This document shows, piece by piece, positions 31,791 to 42,713 of a stretch of 64,000 bases of DNA. The first letter of the stretch is position 1, and the number at the start of each line of letters is the position of its first letter. The stretch is from Cladopsammia gracilis (taxonomy: Eukaryota > Cnidaria > Anthozoa > Scleractinia > Dendrophylliidae): contig JAJGOT010000360.1 in assembly GCA_022457155.1 (NCBI GenBank), positions 449,001 to 513,000 on the forward strand, given 5' to 3'. The notes below the pieces were generated by a model. That model did not search any database. It saw nothing but the letters and a program-made list of their open reading frames with translations, and had not been told where the DNA came from. A program made the translations under genes and the position numbers.

Positions 31791-32664
31791 GCTTATCGCC
31801 GTTTCTATTCGTTTACAACAAATTAGTTATTGTTATCGCTGGATTCACGTTGTTCTTGTTACGAAACATATTTACAGCTGATGGAAGGAGCGAGCGAACG
31901 AGCGATCATGTGAGTGAAACTTTCCTCGTCAGCGATAACCCGTTCATTACGCTTGCGCGTATTCATGGATTAAAAAGCACATGGAATACGATCTCTGAGC
32001 CTGCAATCTTTTCACTGCTCAAGTAATTTCACTCCAGTCCATGATGGCGTCCAAACCTTGAAATCGAATGGCATCGTGATCGATAACTGCGGGACACCAT
32101 AAAACCAGCGGGAAAAAAAACGACACGATTGTTATGCGTTCTCCTACGTCGAACGCAATTAAAAACAACAGACCCTTGAAATTCAACACCAACGGCGATG
32201 TTTCCCTTGGGAGTTTGAATTAGCTGGATTCTACTGCATTAGAATCAAATATTATTAATAAGCGGCACGCGCAGAGAAGGCGCATAAAAAGCCCTACTCA
32301 AAAGACCAAAAAATATTGCCCAGTTAAATATCTGTAGCGAGTTTTTATTTTACAGTCATGGCATGTGTATTTATGAAAAATGAAATGTTTGACGGCCAAC
32401 AAAGACCTGGGCACGCGGTCACGAAGGGAACTAGCCAGGTGGTGACAACCAGGATAAATAATTAGGCAGAAACATCATAAAATACCGAATGCTGTCTATC
32501 CCACAATCTAAACATTCGTGTGTTTTTAAGATTTGGACTTACATACGGCGTTGCTTATTTCTCTACGTGTATTCTAACAATAAAAATATTCACAACAAAT
32601 TAAACAGAAATCTCACATTTTTAATCCTTTGTTTTTAATAGAAAACTCACTGCTGACTGTAAAT
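31791..32664. other. Spacer then 5'-flank block of receptor 5
   Basis: No gene. From about 32255 (AATAAGCGGCACGCGCAGAGAAGG) the DNA matches the 5' flanks of receptors 1 and 2. Confidence 0.5.
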
Positions 32665-32958
32665 TTACTGCGCCTTTCAATAACGTGCGGAATTTGAAAT
32701 TCAAATTTCCACCAACGGTTGCGTTTTACACTGCCGTCAATCATCATAGCTTACCTCTCAGGAAACAGATCTTCATTTCAATGAGTTCAGAAGGTCACGT
32801 CCGTGCCTTATGATTGGTAGATTTCGATCCGTTTTGTTTGTTTCTTTTTTACATGGTCCGTTGGCTTTCGTATTAATTATGATTGACGGCAGGGAATAAC
32901 GCAACCGTTGGTGGAGATTTGAATTTCAAATTCCGCATGTTATTGAAAGGCGCAGTAA
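32665..32958. mobile_element. 294-bp element with ~85-bp inverted repeats
   Basis: TTACTGCGCCTTTCAATAACGTGCGG at the left is inverted at the right (CCGCATGTTATTGAAAGGCGCAGTAA), and pairing continues through AATTTGAAATTCAAAT and CCACCAACGGTTGCGTT to TGCCGTCAATCAT. Flanks on both sides match uninterrupted receptor flank (compare 12600-12650), which shows it is an insertion. Non-coding foldback/MITE. Confidence 0.85.
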
Positions 32959-33394
32959 CAATGCAAAGGGCAACAAATTACCAAGCACTATATTTGGCGT
33001 GTGTACGTTATTAAGACAGATGTCATTGTGGGAGAACGTTATCGTTAATTGAGTATACATAATTGATCATTCTTACATGCGAATATATCTTATGTTTTAT
33101 AGCTTTAACTTGCTAAAAGATACAAGCTTTTTTTACTCACATAAATCATAATTAAGTTTCTATGAAAATCACATTGTTTTTCTTAACATGTCTTATATTT
33201 GGACATTGCATACATGCTTATATGTTTTTCTACAATTATCTTATTTTAAATCACTTTGGGATAATTGCTTTTAGTCTTATTTACTCAAGGAAAAAGGGGG
33301 TTTCGCACTTAGTAATCAAAAAATGTCATTTTCTACTTCACTACTAAATATTCATTATTTCCAGCTAATTTCTTACATAACTCTTGTGTCATCG
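32959..33394 (+). other. 5' flank of receptor 5
   Basis: TTTGGCGTGTGTACGTTATTAAGACAG is conserved. An AT-rich insert (about 33035-33380) with a 61-codon hydrophobic frame has no counterpart in the other flanks; it is not called as a gene. Confidence 0.45.
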
Positions 33395-33500
33395 TTCTAA
33401 AGAAGCGAATAAACTTAACAGCACAGAGCACACCTACTTTCATTGCAGTAATATATCGATAACCAACTTTACTGGGGACAGAAGCTAAAAAAAGTACAGT
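33395..33500 (+). pseudogene. Dead leader/start relic upstream of receptor 5
   Basis: AAGAAGCGAATAA, AGAGCACACCTACTTTCATTGCAGTAATAT, then CGATAACCAACTTTACTGGGGACAGAAGC (ITNFTGD-like, ATG lost to ATATATCG). It breaks off into TAAAAAAAGTACAG, as in the relic before receptor 2. Confidence 0.6.
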
Positions 33501-33677
33501 ATTTTTTGTGCAGCATCTTAATATTTTCTTTAAAGTGACTCCTGGTTATCAAAATTGACATAGGGCATGAAATTAACATGTATATTAATTGTCACGTTTG
33601 GGTTGTTAAAACTTCCTTTCTTACACAGAAGCGATATGTCTGTCACTGAAGTGCACACGCACTGATACTACAGTAAA

Positions 33678-34613
33678 ATGGCAAAAAACAACTTTACTGG
33701 AGATGGAAGCCAGGAAACGTTCGAACTGTTTTGCTCGGCAGAATTAACTACAGGGGTACACAATCAGCTGATCTTTCTTTCCGTGCTGAACATTTTTCTG
33801 TCCATCACTGCATTTCTGGGGAATACTCTGATCCTAGTTGCCCTTCATAAGGAGACTTCACTTCATCCGCCGTCCAAACTTTTGTATCGTACCCTAGCGA
33901 CAACTGATCTCTGTGTTAGCATTATTGCGGAGCCTCTTCGTGTTGCTTATTTGTTGTCTGTGGTAAACGAACGATGGAATATTTGTCGCCACGCTTTTGT
34001 TGTTTGTTTTACCGCAAGCTATATTTTGTGTGGTGTGTCTTTGTTGACAATGACTGCAATAAGCGTGGACAGACTCCTCGCCTTGTTATTGGAGCTCAGA
34101 TACAGACAAGTTGTATCTTTGAAGCGGATATATCAAACGGTTACTGTTTTTTGGGTTATGTCCATTGTAGCCACAACAATGCACTTTTGGAAGTACCTTA
34201 TAACTGTATGGTGTAGCTACATAGCAATTTTGCTGTGTCTAGTGATTTCAGTTGTCTCTTACATAAAAATTTTCGTCACTCTCCGTCATCATCAAATTCA
34301 TGTACAGGACAACATTAATCAAGAACAACGAAGCCAAGGAATTCCACTGAACATAGCTCGATACAGAAAGGCAGTGTCCAGTGCACTGTGGGTGCAGATG
34401 ACATTATTTTTTTGTTATCTGCCAGAAGGTGTAGTGGAGGGTTCGATAACTCAAATGGGACTCTCTTCATCTGTGTTTATTGTTCGTGAGTTTATGGTCA
34501 CGTTAGTTTATTTAAACTCGTCATTAAACCCAATTGTGTACTGTTGGAAGATGAATGAAGTAAGGAAAGCAGCGAAAAACACAATCAGACAACTTTGCTG
34601 TTCAAGGAGTTAG
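33678..34613 (+). CDS. Class A GPCR, receptor 5 (311 aa, intact)
   Basis: Starts MAKNNFTGDGSQETF (sequon at 5) and carries all seven segments. GN in TM1, TLATTDLCVSI in TM2 (Ser where most copies have Gly), RWNIC, VDRLLALLLEL, CYLPEG in TM6 (Glu subgroup), LNPIVYCW in TM7, and a tail ending CCSRS. TM3 has CFTASYILCGVSLLTMT. It is the nearest relative of receptors 8, 11 and 14 but has private changes (KN for VT at residues 3-4, IYQTVTV in TM4, KNT near the end). The leader lacks a TATAAA (TTACACAGAAGCGATATG). Confidence 0.93.
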   Translation: MAKNNFTGDGSQETFELFCSAELTTGVHNQLIFLSVLNIFLSITAFLGNTLILVALHKETSLHPPSKLLYRTLATTDLCVSIIAEPLRVAYLLSVVNERWNICRHAFVVCFTASYILCGVSLLTMTAISVDRLLALLLELRYRQVVSLKRIYQTVTVFWVMSIVATTMHFWKYLITVWCSYIAILLCLVISVVSYIKIFVTLRHHQIHVQDNINQEQRSQGIPLNIARYRKAVSSALWVQMTLFFCYLPEGVVEGSITQMGLSSSVFIVREFMVTLVYLNSSLNPIVYCWKMNEVRKAAKNTIRQLCCSRS

Positions 34614-36414
34614 TATTTGTTTCGTGTAAGGCAATATCTTGAACGCGGTAACATAGAACATTGTAATGTACCCTTTCCCCTTGAGGTTTGTAAAGTATAA
34701 ACTGAAAGTCAGAATTGCAACTAGTGCTTAACTTTACCTTTAATAGCACCAGGACACAGGAGTATCTAGTATATTTTCTTTCACTGTTGAGCATTTTAAA
34801 TCCCTATCAGTGTAAAAACAGCAATAAATATATGGTTTAAGTATCAGGTTTTCTGAGGTGTCGATTTTATTTCTGAGAAATTCTACTTTTACCTGAAAAC
34901 GGTCTCTTGTCGCCCACCACCACGCTGCAGTTGTTGAAAGAGCGGCGGATCAGCCTTATTCAGTACTGAGATAAATCGTTATCTAGCGGATGAGGTGTAT
35001 TAATTTGATTATACTTTATCCGCCGAATAGCGATTCATGCAATGGATATAGCTATCACTAAGCCCAGGAGGAAGAGTAAAATTTGACGGCCTACCACAAT
35101 TCGGGACAAACAGCGAAAGCAATTAAGTTTTGCAGGGAAACTTGTGAACTTCGATGTACAAAGGTTGGAAATTTTCTTCTTTGTCCATTATTTGTTATTC
35201 AGGCATCGTTATTCAAAACACTGGAAAATTCGTAATTTTGAAAATAAAACAATTTATCGCGTCCATAAAGGAAAATAAAGAAGATTTTCACACCAAGCGG
35301 CATCAACCTGACCTTAAAAGCTGATGCTATGTGGCTGGTTGTCTACAATTTTCGCTCTGTTCTTCAATGTTTTTCTATTTTTAATTTATTTTCAAGATCT
35401 GCTTTACATATACAGCGAAGTCAGACAAGTATTCAAAGGTAACTAAACATATGAGAAACGAGAACGGCATCTACAAACTCACCAAACTAGTTAAAAGGAA
35501 CGGAAATTTGATTTTCAATCGATACTACAAACACAACCAAAAACAAAAATATTTTAACTTTTGGAATAAACATTTTGTTCATGTTTTTGCGCGGACCATG
35601 TATCTGCAGGTGCAAATTGGAACTTCCCGATGAAGTTATAATTAGGCTAAACAAACATGGCCTTTTTTATCATGCTAAAGCCACCAGTTAGACCGGCATA
35701 TAACCCGCATATCATCTACTTTTTGTGATGTTATCAATAAGTGTAAAATTGGTTTGAGGAATACGAATTTTGGGGCGTAGAATTGATGTGCAATGACCTT
35801 CAGAGCCCATGGGGGAACACGGAGGAAGATGATATTGGAAGAACTGGAACCCAAATGAGGGCATGGAGGGAATAGTAGTTACACAGGTGGACACCGTGCC
35901 ACAGGGACTCCGCTCAAATGAGCCACGTGGATCGGCCGATTGTTTTGATTAAGATTGATGACAAGTTTGAGGGTATAGTTTGGGCTGTAGTATGTGTTGG
36001 ATTCGGTGTGACTTAGAACCGGCCGATTATTTAGAAGGGCCAATTTTTTAAAATGCAAACGTGGGGGGGGGGGGGGGGAACGTTAGTGGGGGAGGGCACC
36101 AATTTTCTGGCGAAACTTATGAATCGGAGCGGCCTTCCAGTTCGCTGCTAAAAAATGACTGGTCCTTCATCGGATATCAAAAACGATAAAACGATAAAGC
36201 AAATATTTTAAGTGCAAAAATAGTAATATTAAAAGAATTATTTCATGATAGTGCCATTTCCATCACTGTCCAATGACGCTTTACAGATTGATCCCAAAAA
36301 TGACCAAAACAATAAAACCGAAAACCGCAATGCCCCTCTCAGACAGGTGTTCTTATAAAGAAGCGAGATAAGTTAAAGAGCACAGTGAGCACAACCTACT
36401 TTCATTGCAGTAAT
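34614..36414 (+). other. Receptor 5 3' flank and pseudogene 5' flank
   Basis: AATAAA at 34823-34828 is a candidate polyadenylation signal. CACAGGAGT at 34755-34763 is the empty site for the LINE present in units B-D. GCGCGGACCATG at 35590, a poly-G tract at 36063-36078, and decayed (ATT)-tail DNA at about 36225-36290 follow. TATAAA at 36354-36359 lies in the leader of the pseudogene. No other gene. Confidence 0.6.
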
Positions 36415-37358
36415 ATGCCGATTAAACCTACTTTACTGGGAATGCAAGCCAGGAAATGTTCGAACTGTTTTGCTAGGCAGAATTAACTGCAGGTGTACAC
36501 AATCAGCTGATCTTTCTTTCCGTGCTGAACATCTTTCTGTCCATCACTGCATTTCTAGGGAATACTCTGATCCTAGTTGCCCTTCACAAGGAGACTTCAC
36601 TTCATCCGCCGTCCAAACTCTTGTATCGTACCCTAGCGACAACTGATCTCTGTGTTGGTATCATTGCGGAGCCTCTTCGTGTTGCTTATTTGTTGTCTGT
36701 GGTAAACGAACGATGGAATATTTGTCGCCACGCTTTTGTTGTTTGTTTTACCACTGGCTATATTTTGTGTGGTGTGTCTTTGTTGACAATGAGTGCAATA
36801 AGCGTGGACAGACTTCTCGCCTTGTTATTGGAGCTCAGATACAGACAAGTTGTAACTTTGAAGCGGATATATCTAACGGTTACTGCTTTTTGGGTTATGT
36901 CCATTGTAGCCACAACAATGCACTTTTGGAAGTACCTTATAACTGTATGGTGTAGCTACATAGCTATATTGCTGTGTCTAGTGATCTCAATTGTCTCTTA
37001 TACAAAAATTTTCCTCACTCTCCGTAATCATGAAATTCATGAACAGGACAACATTAATCAAGAACATCCGAGCCAAAAAACAGAAACAGAAAGATACAGA
37101 AAGGCAGTGTCCAGTGCACTGTGGGTACAGATGACATTTTTTTTTTGTTATCTGCCGGAAGGTGTTGTGGAGAGTTTGATAACTCAGTTGGGGCTCTCTT
37201 CATCTGTGTTTATTGCACGTGAGTTTATGGTAACTTTAGTTTACTTAAACTCGTCATTATACCCAATTGTGTACTGTTGGAAGATGAATGAAGTAAGGCA
37301 AGCAGTAAAGGACACAATCAGACAACTTTGCTGTTCAACGAATATCTCTACCGCTTGA
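36415..37358 (+). pseudogene. GPCR pseudogene, unit A
   Basis: Derived from a receptor 3-like gene. A 2-bp insertion near the start (ATGCCGATTAAACC for ATGCCGACAACC) shifts the frame. In the receptor frame, TCG has become TAG (36474-36476), so no complete N-terminus can be made. From GTG at 36522 the frame stays open for 278 codons (TM1-TM7). TM7 reads LYPIVY instead of LNPIVY. The third intracellular loop has EIPLNVA replaced by KTETE, apparently by slippage on ACAGAAA. The tail is STNISTA. An N-truncated product from an internal start cannot be excluded, but loss of the start and of NPxxY argues for a pseudogene. Confidence 0.85.
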
Positions 37359-38060
37359 GCGCGGTAATAATTGTCTATAAAGATGTAAAATATAAAAACG
37401 CGTAAGTTATATTGATAATTGCAAACTGTAAATAACAATATTAGTTGTTTATATATAGGAAAATAGTAACGATAATCAATTGTACAAAGCTGAATAAATG
37501 GAAGGACGTACGATTAAGCCTGGTTTCCATATGATCGCTACGATCGCTGCGAGCGGTACGATAACCGAAAAACGAGACCGGCGATCGTAGAGATCGTAAT
37601 GATCGAAGCGATCGTGTTGGTTTCCATATGATCTTTACGATCGCTAGCAGGATCACTTTCATACATTCGCAGCTCGAGGAGGCCTGGATCTAGTTAACAA
37701 CCAGAAAAACACAGGAGGACTCTGGGATACGTAAATCGACACTGCAATGCTTTTCCATTCAACTATTCAATATACATAGAGTTGATTCTGAAAATAACTT
37801 TCTAGGGGTGATAGGCACTTTCACGAGTTCCCTCTCCATGACTCCCTTCGGGTAGAATCCACACATATTATCCCCCTTATCTTACGAAAACAAATCCGCG
37901 ACCACTCCTCGGACTCACTCACCATTTCAGCCTAGCATTCTTGAATATAAAATGTAGTTATGGGCGGTATTTTTTTCTTGTCATTTTCTTTTATGGGTTG
38001 AATTTTAGGTCAGCTCTGTAATTTTGTTGTGAGTCTTTAAAATCGAGTCTTACCTTTATA
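37359..38060 (+). other. Pseudogene 3' flank, unit A
   Basis: Near-identical to 19241-19960, with a short deletion (GGGCACAAAAATTTAATT missing at about 37960). It holds a CGATCG MITE relic at 37518-37655. No gene. The equivalents are 47055-47756 and 56751-57452. Confidence 0.65.
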
Positions 38061-38889
38061 GCGGAGCACTTGCCAGGCCGAAGGCCTGGCTGCGCAGCTC
38101 CATACTCATAGAACCTATGCCGTCATTTTTTATGGTCATGGCCAGCGGAATGTTTCGCGGGCGCGTGTGTGCCCGTCCGCCCGCGGTGGTGTTGGAACAA
38201 CATCCGGGATCTTGAAAGCAAGGCTTTGTTTTTCGCGCGGCCACACAGCCGTGAGCTCGGTGTTTTGTTGTGTCTAGCGGAGAATTAAAGTCGTTATTTT
38301 CTTGCATTTTTTCGCGGTTTGCTACTCAAGACAGGGATACTAATTAAGGTATACTCCGAAGCCGCTTTAGTGGAAAAAGACAAGCTTTCAGGGATAAAAT
38401 CTTGCTTCGAGGAACTTTATGTATGACGTTTTTATCAATGCAGGAGATGTTTGTTTTCTACGGATTTCAGAACCAGATGCGGAGATTTGAATTTCCAAGC
38501 AAGCGAGGGACTTAAAGGTTAAACAGATTACAGTTTTCGATGAGAATTTATGTTGATACCAATCTGTGAGTGACTTTTTATTAGTGTTATTGTTAGTTTT
38601 GGAGAATTGATTTTAAAACGTGCTTAAATTCAGTTGTATCGATCTCTTGAATTTCATTGAAGAAAGCTTGAACTCGATGAGCTATAATTAAATGGTACGC
38701 GTTTTGCTTTTAAACGTAAACTAATGGAGATTTGAATAAATTTTTTCGAAAGAAGATTGTGTTGTCCATTTTTATGTGTTTGTTCATTCATCACATAGAT
38801 TGAAAAGCGATTTTATGTAAACAAAACAAGACTTTGATTTCCTAGTACAGTTCTATCTTCACTCGCATCGCCTTGGAGTGATTCTAGTT
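38061..38889 (+). mobile_element. R1 copy 4, truncated at chimeric junction
   Basis: Hairpin end intact (GCGGAGCACTTGCC...). It lacks the 907-bp insertion of copy 2 and breaks off ~17 bp into the TA-flanked MITE (GGAGTGATTCTAGTT), where receptor sequence begins. Copies 5 (47757-48585) and 6 (57453-58281) are the same. Confidence 0.75.
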
Positions 38890-39436
38890 CAGTCTTCTGG
38901 CCCTGTTATTGGGTCTCAGATACAGAAAAGTTGTAACTTTGAAGCGGATATATCTAACGGTTACTGTTTTTTGGGTTCTGTCCATTGTAGCCACCACAAT
39001 GCACTTTTGGAAGTACCTTATAACTTTATGGTGTAGTTTCATAATTATATCACTGTGTCTATTGATCTCAATTGTCTCTTATGCAAAAATTTTCCTCACT
39101 CTCCGTCAACATCAAATTCATGAACAGGACAACACTGATAAAGAACAACCGAGTCAAGCGGGAATTCAACTGAACATTGCGCGATACAGAAAGGCAGTGT
39201 TCAGTGCTCTGTGGGTGCAGTTGACATTAGTGGTCTGTTATTTGCCGTTTGGTATAGTGGAGGCTGTGATAACTCAAATGGGACTGTCTTCATCTGTGTT
39301 TATTGCTCGCAAGTTTATGATAACTATAGTCTGCTTAAACTCATCATTAAACCCAATCGTGTACTGTTGGAAGATGAATGAAGTAAGGCAAGCAGTGAAG
39401 GACACAATCAGACAACTTCGCTGTTCATCGAGTTAG
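38890..39436 (+). pseudogene. GPCR 3' fragment (TM4-TM7), unit A
   Basis: Homology to receptors 1/2 begins abruptly at CAGTCTTCTGGCCCTG (end of TM3) and continues to the normal stop: IC2, TM4, TM5, CYLPFG in TM6, NPIVYCW in TM7, tail RCSSS. It is almost identical to the second half of receptor 1 (one difference is SSALW to FSALW), and its 3' flank with the hammerhead element is also that of receptor 1. The first half of the gene is replaced by R1/MITE DNA. The 175-codon frame opens on a GTG/TTG region without a natural ATG. No functional receptor is expected. Confidence 0.88.
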
Positions 39437-39624
39437 TATTTGTTTCGTATAAATCAATAATTTGAGCGCGGTAATAATTTTAATGAACCCCTTGAGGTTT
39501 GTAAAGTATAAAAGTCAGAATTGTAACTTCTGCTAAACTTTACTTTTTAGCATCAGGACTCTTGAGTATACAGCATATCTTCTTTAACTCCTGAGCATTT
39601 TAAATCCTGATTGTGTAAAAATAA

Positions 39625-39975
39625 AACACTAAAAAAACAAGTGACACACTCAACCCCGCAGTCTGGCCAGTACCTTACGTATGCGCACAGCCATATCACC
39701 CTGGCAGTGGCAGCCATGGACAGCTGTTTCGTCCTTGTTAGGACTCATCAGCATGGCATAGCCGTCGGACCCCTGCACGACCCGAAAGTCGTTTTTAGGT
39801 GCCCTTTACTGCCAAGGCGGATGCAAGCATCCCTCCACACAACACATGTGGTAGCTGTTGGCTGGGGAGAGCATGGCCGTCCTCCCACGGCATGAGTATG
39901 GGGAGGTGGATCAGCATTTTGGCTGATCGGTGTGGTTGGTGTTTGAGTGTGCCACTTGCTTTTTTCGTGTTTCTA
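39625..39975 (-). mobile_element. Hammerhead-bearing TIR element, unit A (complete, 351 bp)
   Basis: It is flanked by a 12-bp direct repeat GTGTAAAAATAA (39613-39624, 39976-39987). The uninterrupted site is seen after receptors 2 and 5. The ends are inverted repeats of about 30 bp: AACACTAAAAAAACAAGTG-(A)CACACTCAA at the left, and the reverse complement with G for T at position 6 at the right. The interior has a hammerhead ribozyme (minus), a GATCAGCATTTTGGCTGATC hairpin and an ACGACCCGAAAGTCGT hairpin. No protein. The combination of DNA-transposon-style TIRs with a retrozyme-style ribozyme is unusual. Confidence 0.85.
39713..39757 (-). ncRNA. Hammerhead ribozyme, type I (unit A)
   Basis: Perfect minus-strand fold: stem I GCCATG/CATGGC, core CTGATGA, stem II GTCCT-AACA-AGGAC (5 Watson-Crick pairs), GAAA, stem III ACAGCTGT (self-complementary), cleavage triplet GTC. 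Predicted cleavage lies between plus positions 39719 and 39718. Outer helix ACGGC/GCTGT. Against copy 1 the differences keep pairing (T-C and G-A swaps within stem I, stem II and the outer helix). Confidence 0.88.
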
Positions 39976-42639
39976 GTGTAAAAATAACAGTAAAAATATG
40001 CTTAAAGTATCAGGCTGTCTGAGGTGTCGATTTTGTTTCCTGAGTTATCACACCATTGCTGAAAACTTTCTGTTGTCGCCCACTACCAGGTTTCAGTTCC
40101 GTTGGATAGCGATTCGTCAAATGGATAAAGCTATTACCAAGCCCAGGAGGAATAATAAAATATAACGTGGGCCTACCCCAATTCGGGACTAACAACAATT
40201 GTTTTGATGGCAATTGTATTTCGCACGGAAACTTGTGAACTTCGATAGTGATGCACAAAGGTTGGAAATTTTCTTGTTTAACGATTATTTGTTATTCAGG
40301 CGTCATTCAAAATACTACAAAAGTTCGTACTTTTGAAAAGAAAACAATTGGAGATGGCTTTCACACAAACGGCACCGACTCTGACAATATAATCTAGCTG
40401 GTTGTCTGCAATTTTTGCTTTGGTTTTCAATTTTTTATTATTTTAAATTTATTTTCAAGATTTGTTTTGCATATTCAGCAAAGTCGGACAAGTGTACAAA
40501 GGCATCTAGGAAAATGAGAAACGAGAACGGCATCGCAGTACAAACTCACCAAATTAGTTGTAAAAAGGAACGGAAATTTTGCTTTCAATCGACACTAGAA
40601 AACACAAACACACACTAAGATAGTTCATCTTTAATTTTGGGATAAACATTTATTTTTTATTAATGTTCTTTGCGCGGACCATGTATCTGCAGGTGCAAAA
40701 ATTAGGTGTTATTGGTCGAACTGCAAATTGGAACTTTGAGACCCGCTCAGTTAATTATGGAGTATGAAGTTATAATTAGGCTAAACAAACATGGACCTTT
40801 TTATCATGCTAAAGCCACCAGTTTATCCGACGTTTAAATATGCATATAACCTGCAAATCATCTAATTTTTGTGATGTTATCAATAAGTGTAGAATTGGTT
40901 TGAGGGAATACGAACTTTGGGGCGTAGAATTGATGTGCAATGGCCTTCAGAGCTCATGAGGGGGCATGGAGGAAGATCTTATTGGAAGGACTGGAACCCA
41001 ATTGAGGCTATGGAGGGAACAGGTACACAGGTGGACACCGTGTCTTCGGGATCCCGCTATTTAGTGCGGGTACGGTCACAATGTTTTTTGACGCCAATTT
41101 GGGAAGGGCCAATATTTTTGAAATACAAACGGAGGGGGGTGGGGGCACCAATTTTCTAGTTCCCTGCTAAAAATGACCTGTCCCTTAGTGGTATGAGCTG
41201 CGTTTTAGCGCGACAAGGACAAAAAGGGAAAAGTTCATATTTTTCTCTATTCTTGATTTTCGAGTGGTTAACTGTTGCACCTTTATTATAAAATTCACAC
41301 AAATACAAGGTTTTTTAAAACGTGTTTTGTACAGGAGATCAGTTGTAACACATGCTAACGTTTAACTCAGGGCAAGAAAAGCGACGAAAAGGCTGCTAAT
41401 GAAGACCTTTCAAGGTGTTTTTATAAACCCTTCTAAATTATTTGTCTGGGTTTTACCGTTCAGAACTGAGGCAAAATCATCCTCGGAGACCCAGGGGCAA
41501 TTAGCTGGGGCGCGACGAAAATCGGCATAAGTTTTCAAGAATGCCGATTTTCGTCACGCCCCAACTAATTGCCCCTGGGTCTCCGAGGATGAGGCAAAAT
41601 TAGAAGGGTTTTGTACTTTGTATAGAGCTATCACAGCACAATAATGCCTATATCTCACCCTTGCATTAGGATGTTGGTTTTGGCCAGCGGGTAGTTTTCA
41701 TCACGCTCTTTATAAAAGTCTCATAAAATCTCATAATTCCACAAATTTAGTTTTTGGGACGTCATCACATTAGGACTCTATTCTACTTTTTCCAAAATCG
41801 ATAGCTCTCCACATCGACAAACTCGATGATATCATACCAAACGGACAAAAAATATCCCACTAAAGTAAGTTTATACCAAGATGTGGGCCATTTCCATCTT
41901 CGCATGTAAAAATCCATGATGAATATCAAACCGGACGAACCGAAATAAGTTATACAAAACGGTGCCAAAAGTATTCTGCACGTGAGCGCAGCATGAGGAC
42001 TTCAGCTGACGTCAGTAATATACAAATAAACATTCGTTATTTCAAATTAGGCTACAATTAGATGATAGCAATACTGTACTAGTTTTACCTATAAAGTTGA
42101 CAGTTTGATATAAATAATGCAATCCGTTCACATTAATGAAAATTATTACCAAATAATAAGCGGAACGCTCCTAGTATTTTGACTGCAAAAGGCAAAAAAA
42201 GTTCGCCTAATTAAATACCTGTCGCGAGTTTTTTTTTGCCGTCATTGCATGTGTATTGATAAAAAATTAAATGTTTAAGGACCACCACTGTGTGGGCACG
42301 CGGTCTTCAAAGATCTTCAAAGAGTACCAGCCAGGTGGAAGAGATAAGCGACAATTATTGGTCATTTAACACAACGACAAACCATGATAAACAATGAGGC
42401 AGAAACATTAATGAGAAAATACCGAATGTTGTCTATTACAGTCTCAACATTCGTGTGTTTTTAAGAATTGGACTTCAAATGATAGCATTATGCATACAGC
42501 ATTTCTTTAATATCTATCTACGTGTACTTTAATGAAAACATTCACAGCCAAGTGAACTTTTCAATTTTTTTTGTTTTCGAAAACTCACTGCTGGTTATGA
42601 AAAAGCACTGTATTTGGCGTGTGTACGTTATTGAAGCTG
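39976..42639 (+). other. Unit A 3' flank leading to receptor 8
   Basis: Co-linear with 9760-12640. Contains GCGCGGACCATG at 40673, the foldback element at 41478-41591 and CAGCTGACGTCAG at about 42005. Small antisense frames (60-82 codons) recur only because the unit is duplicated. Confidence 0.6.
41478..41591. mobile_element. Foldback MITE, complete (unit A)
   Basis: A 114-bp near-perfect palindrome. The left arm CATCCTCGGAGACCCAGGGG... and the right arm ...CCCCTGGGTCTCCGAGGATG each span about 50 bp, with a TAAGTTTTCAAGA loop. The direct repeat AGGCAAAAT flanks both sides. It would extrude as a long hairpin. Unit B copy: 51174-51287. The unit C copy lost its right arm. Confidence 0.85.
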
Positions 42640-42713
42640 ATTACACCTACTTTCATTGCAGTAATATGCCGATAACTAACTTTACTGGGGATGCAGGCCA
42701 AAAAACCGTGTAG
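42640..42713 (+). pseudogene. Dead leader/start relic upstream of receptor 8
   Basis: CACCTACTTTCATTGCAGTAATATG followed by a 15-codon frame MPITNFTGDAGQKTV and TAG. It is the receptor 3-type start, terminated after the glycosylation motif. If transcribed it would be an upstream ORF about 170 bp before the real ATG. Confidence 0.7.

Noticed and set aside
38056..38307. 83-codon minus-strand frame shared by R1 copies
   Set aside because: It is broken in R1 copies 1 and 3, and the other copies are recent duplicates, so sharing is not evidence of coding.
39611..39895. 94-codon plus-strand frame in the hammerhead element
   Set aside because: It runs antisense through the ribozyme and the TIR, with no recognisable protein features.
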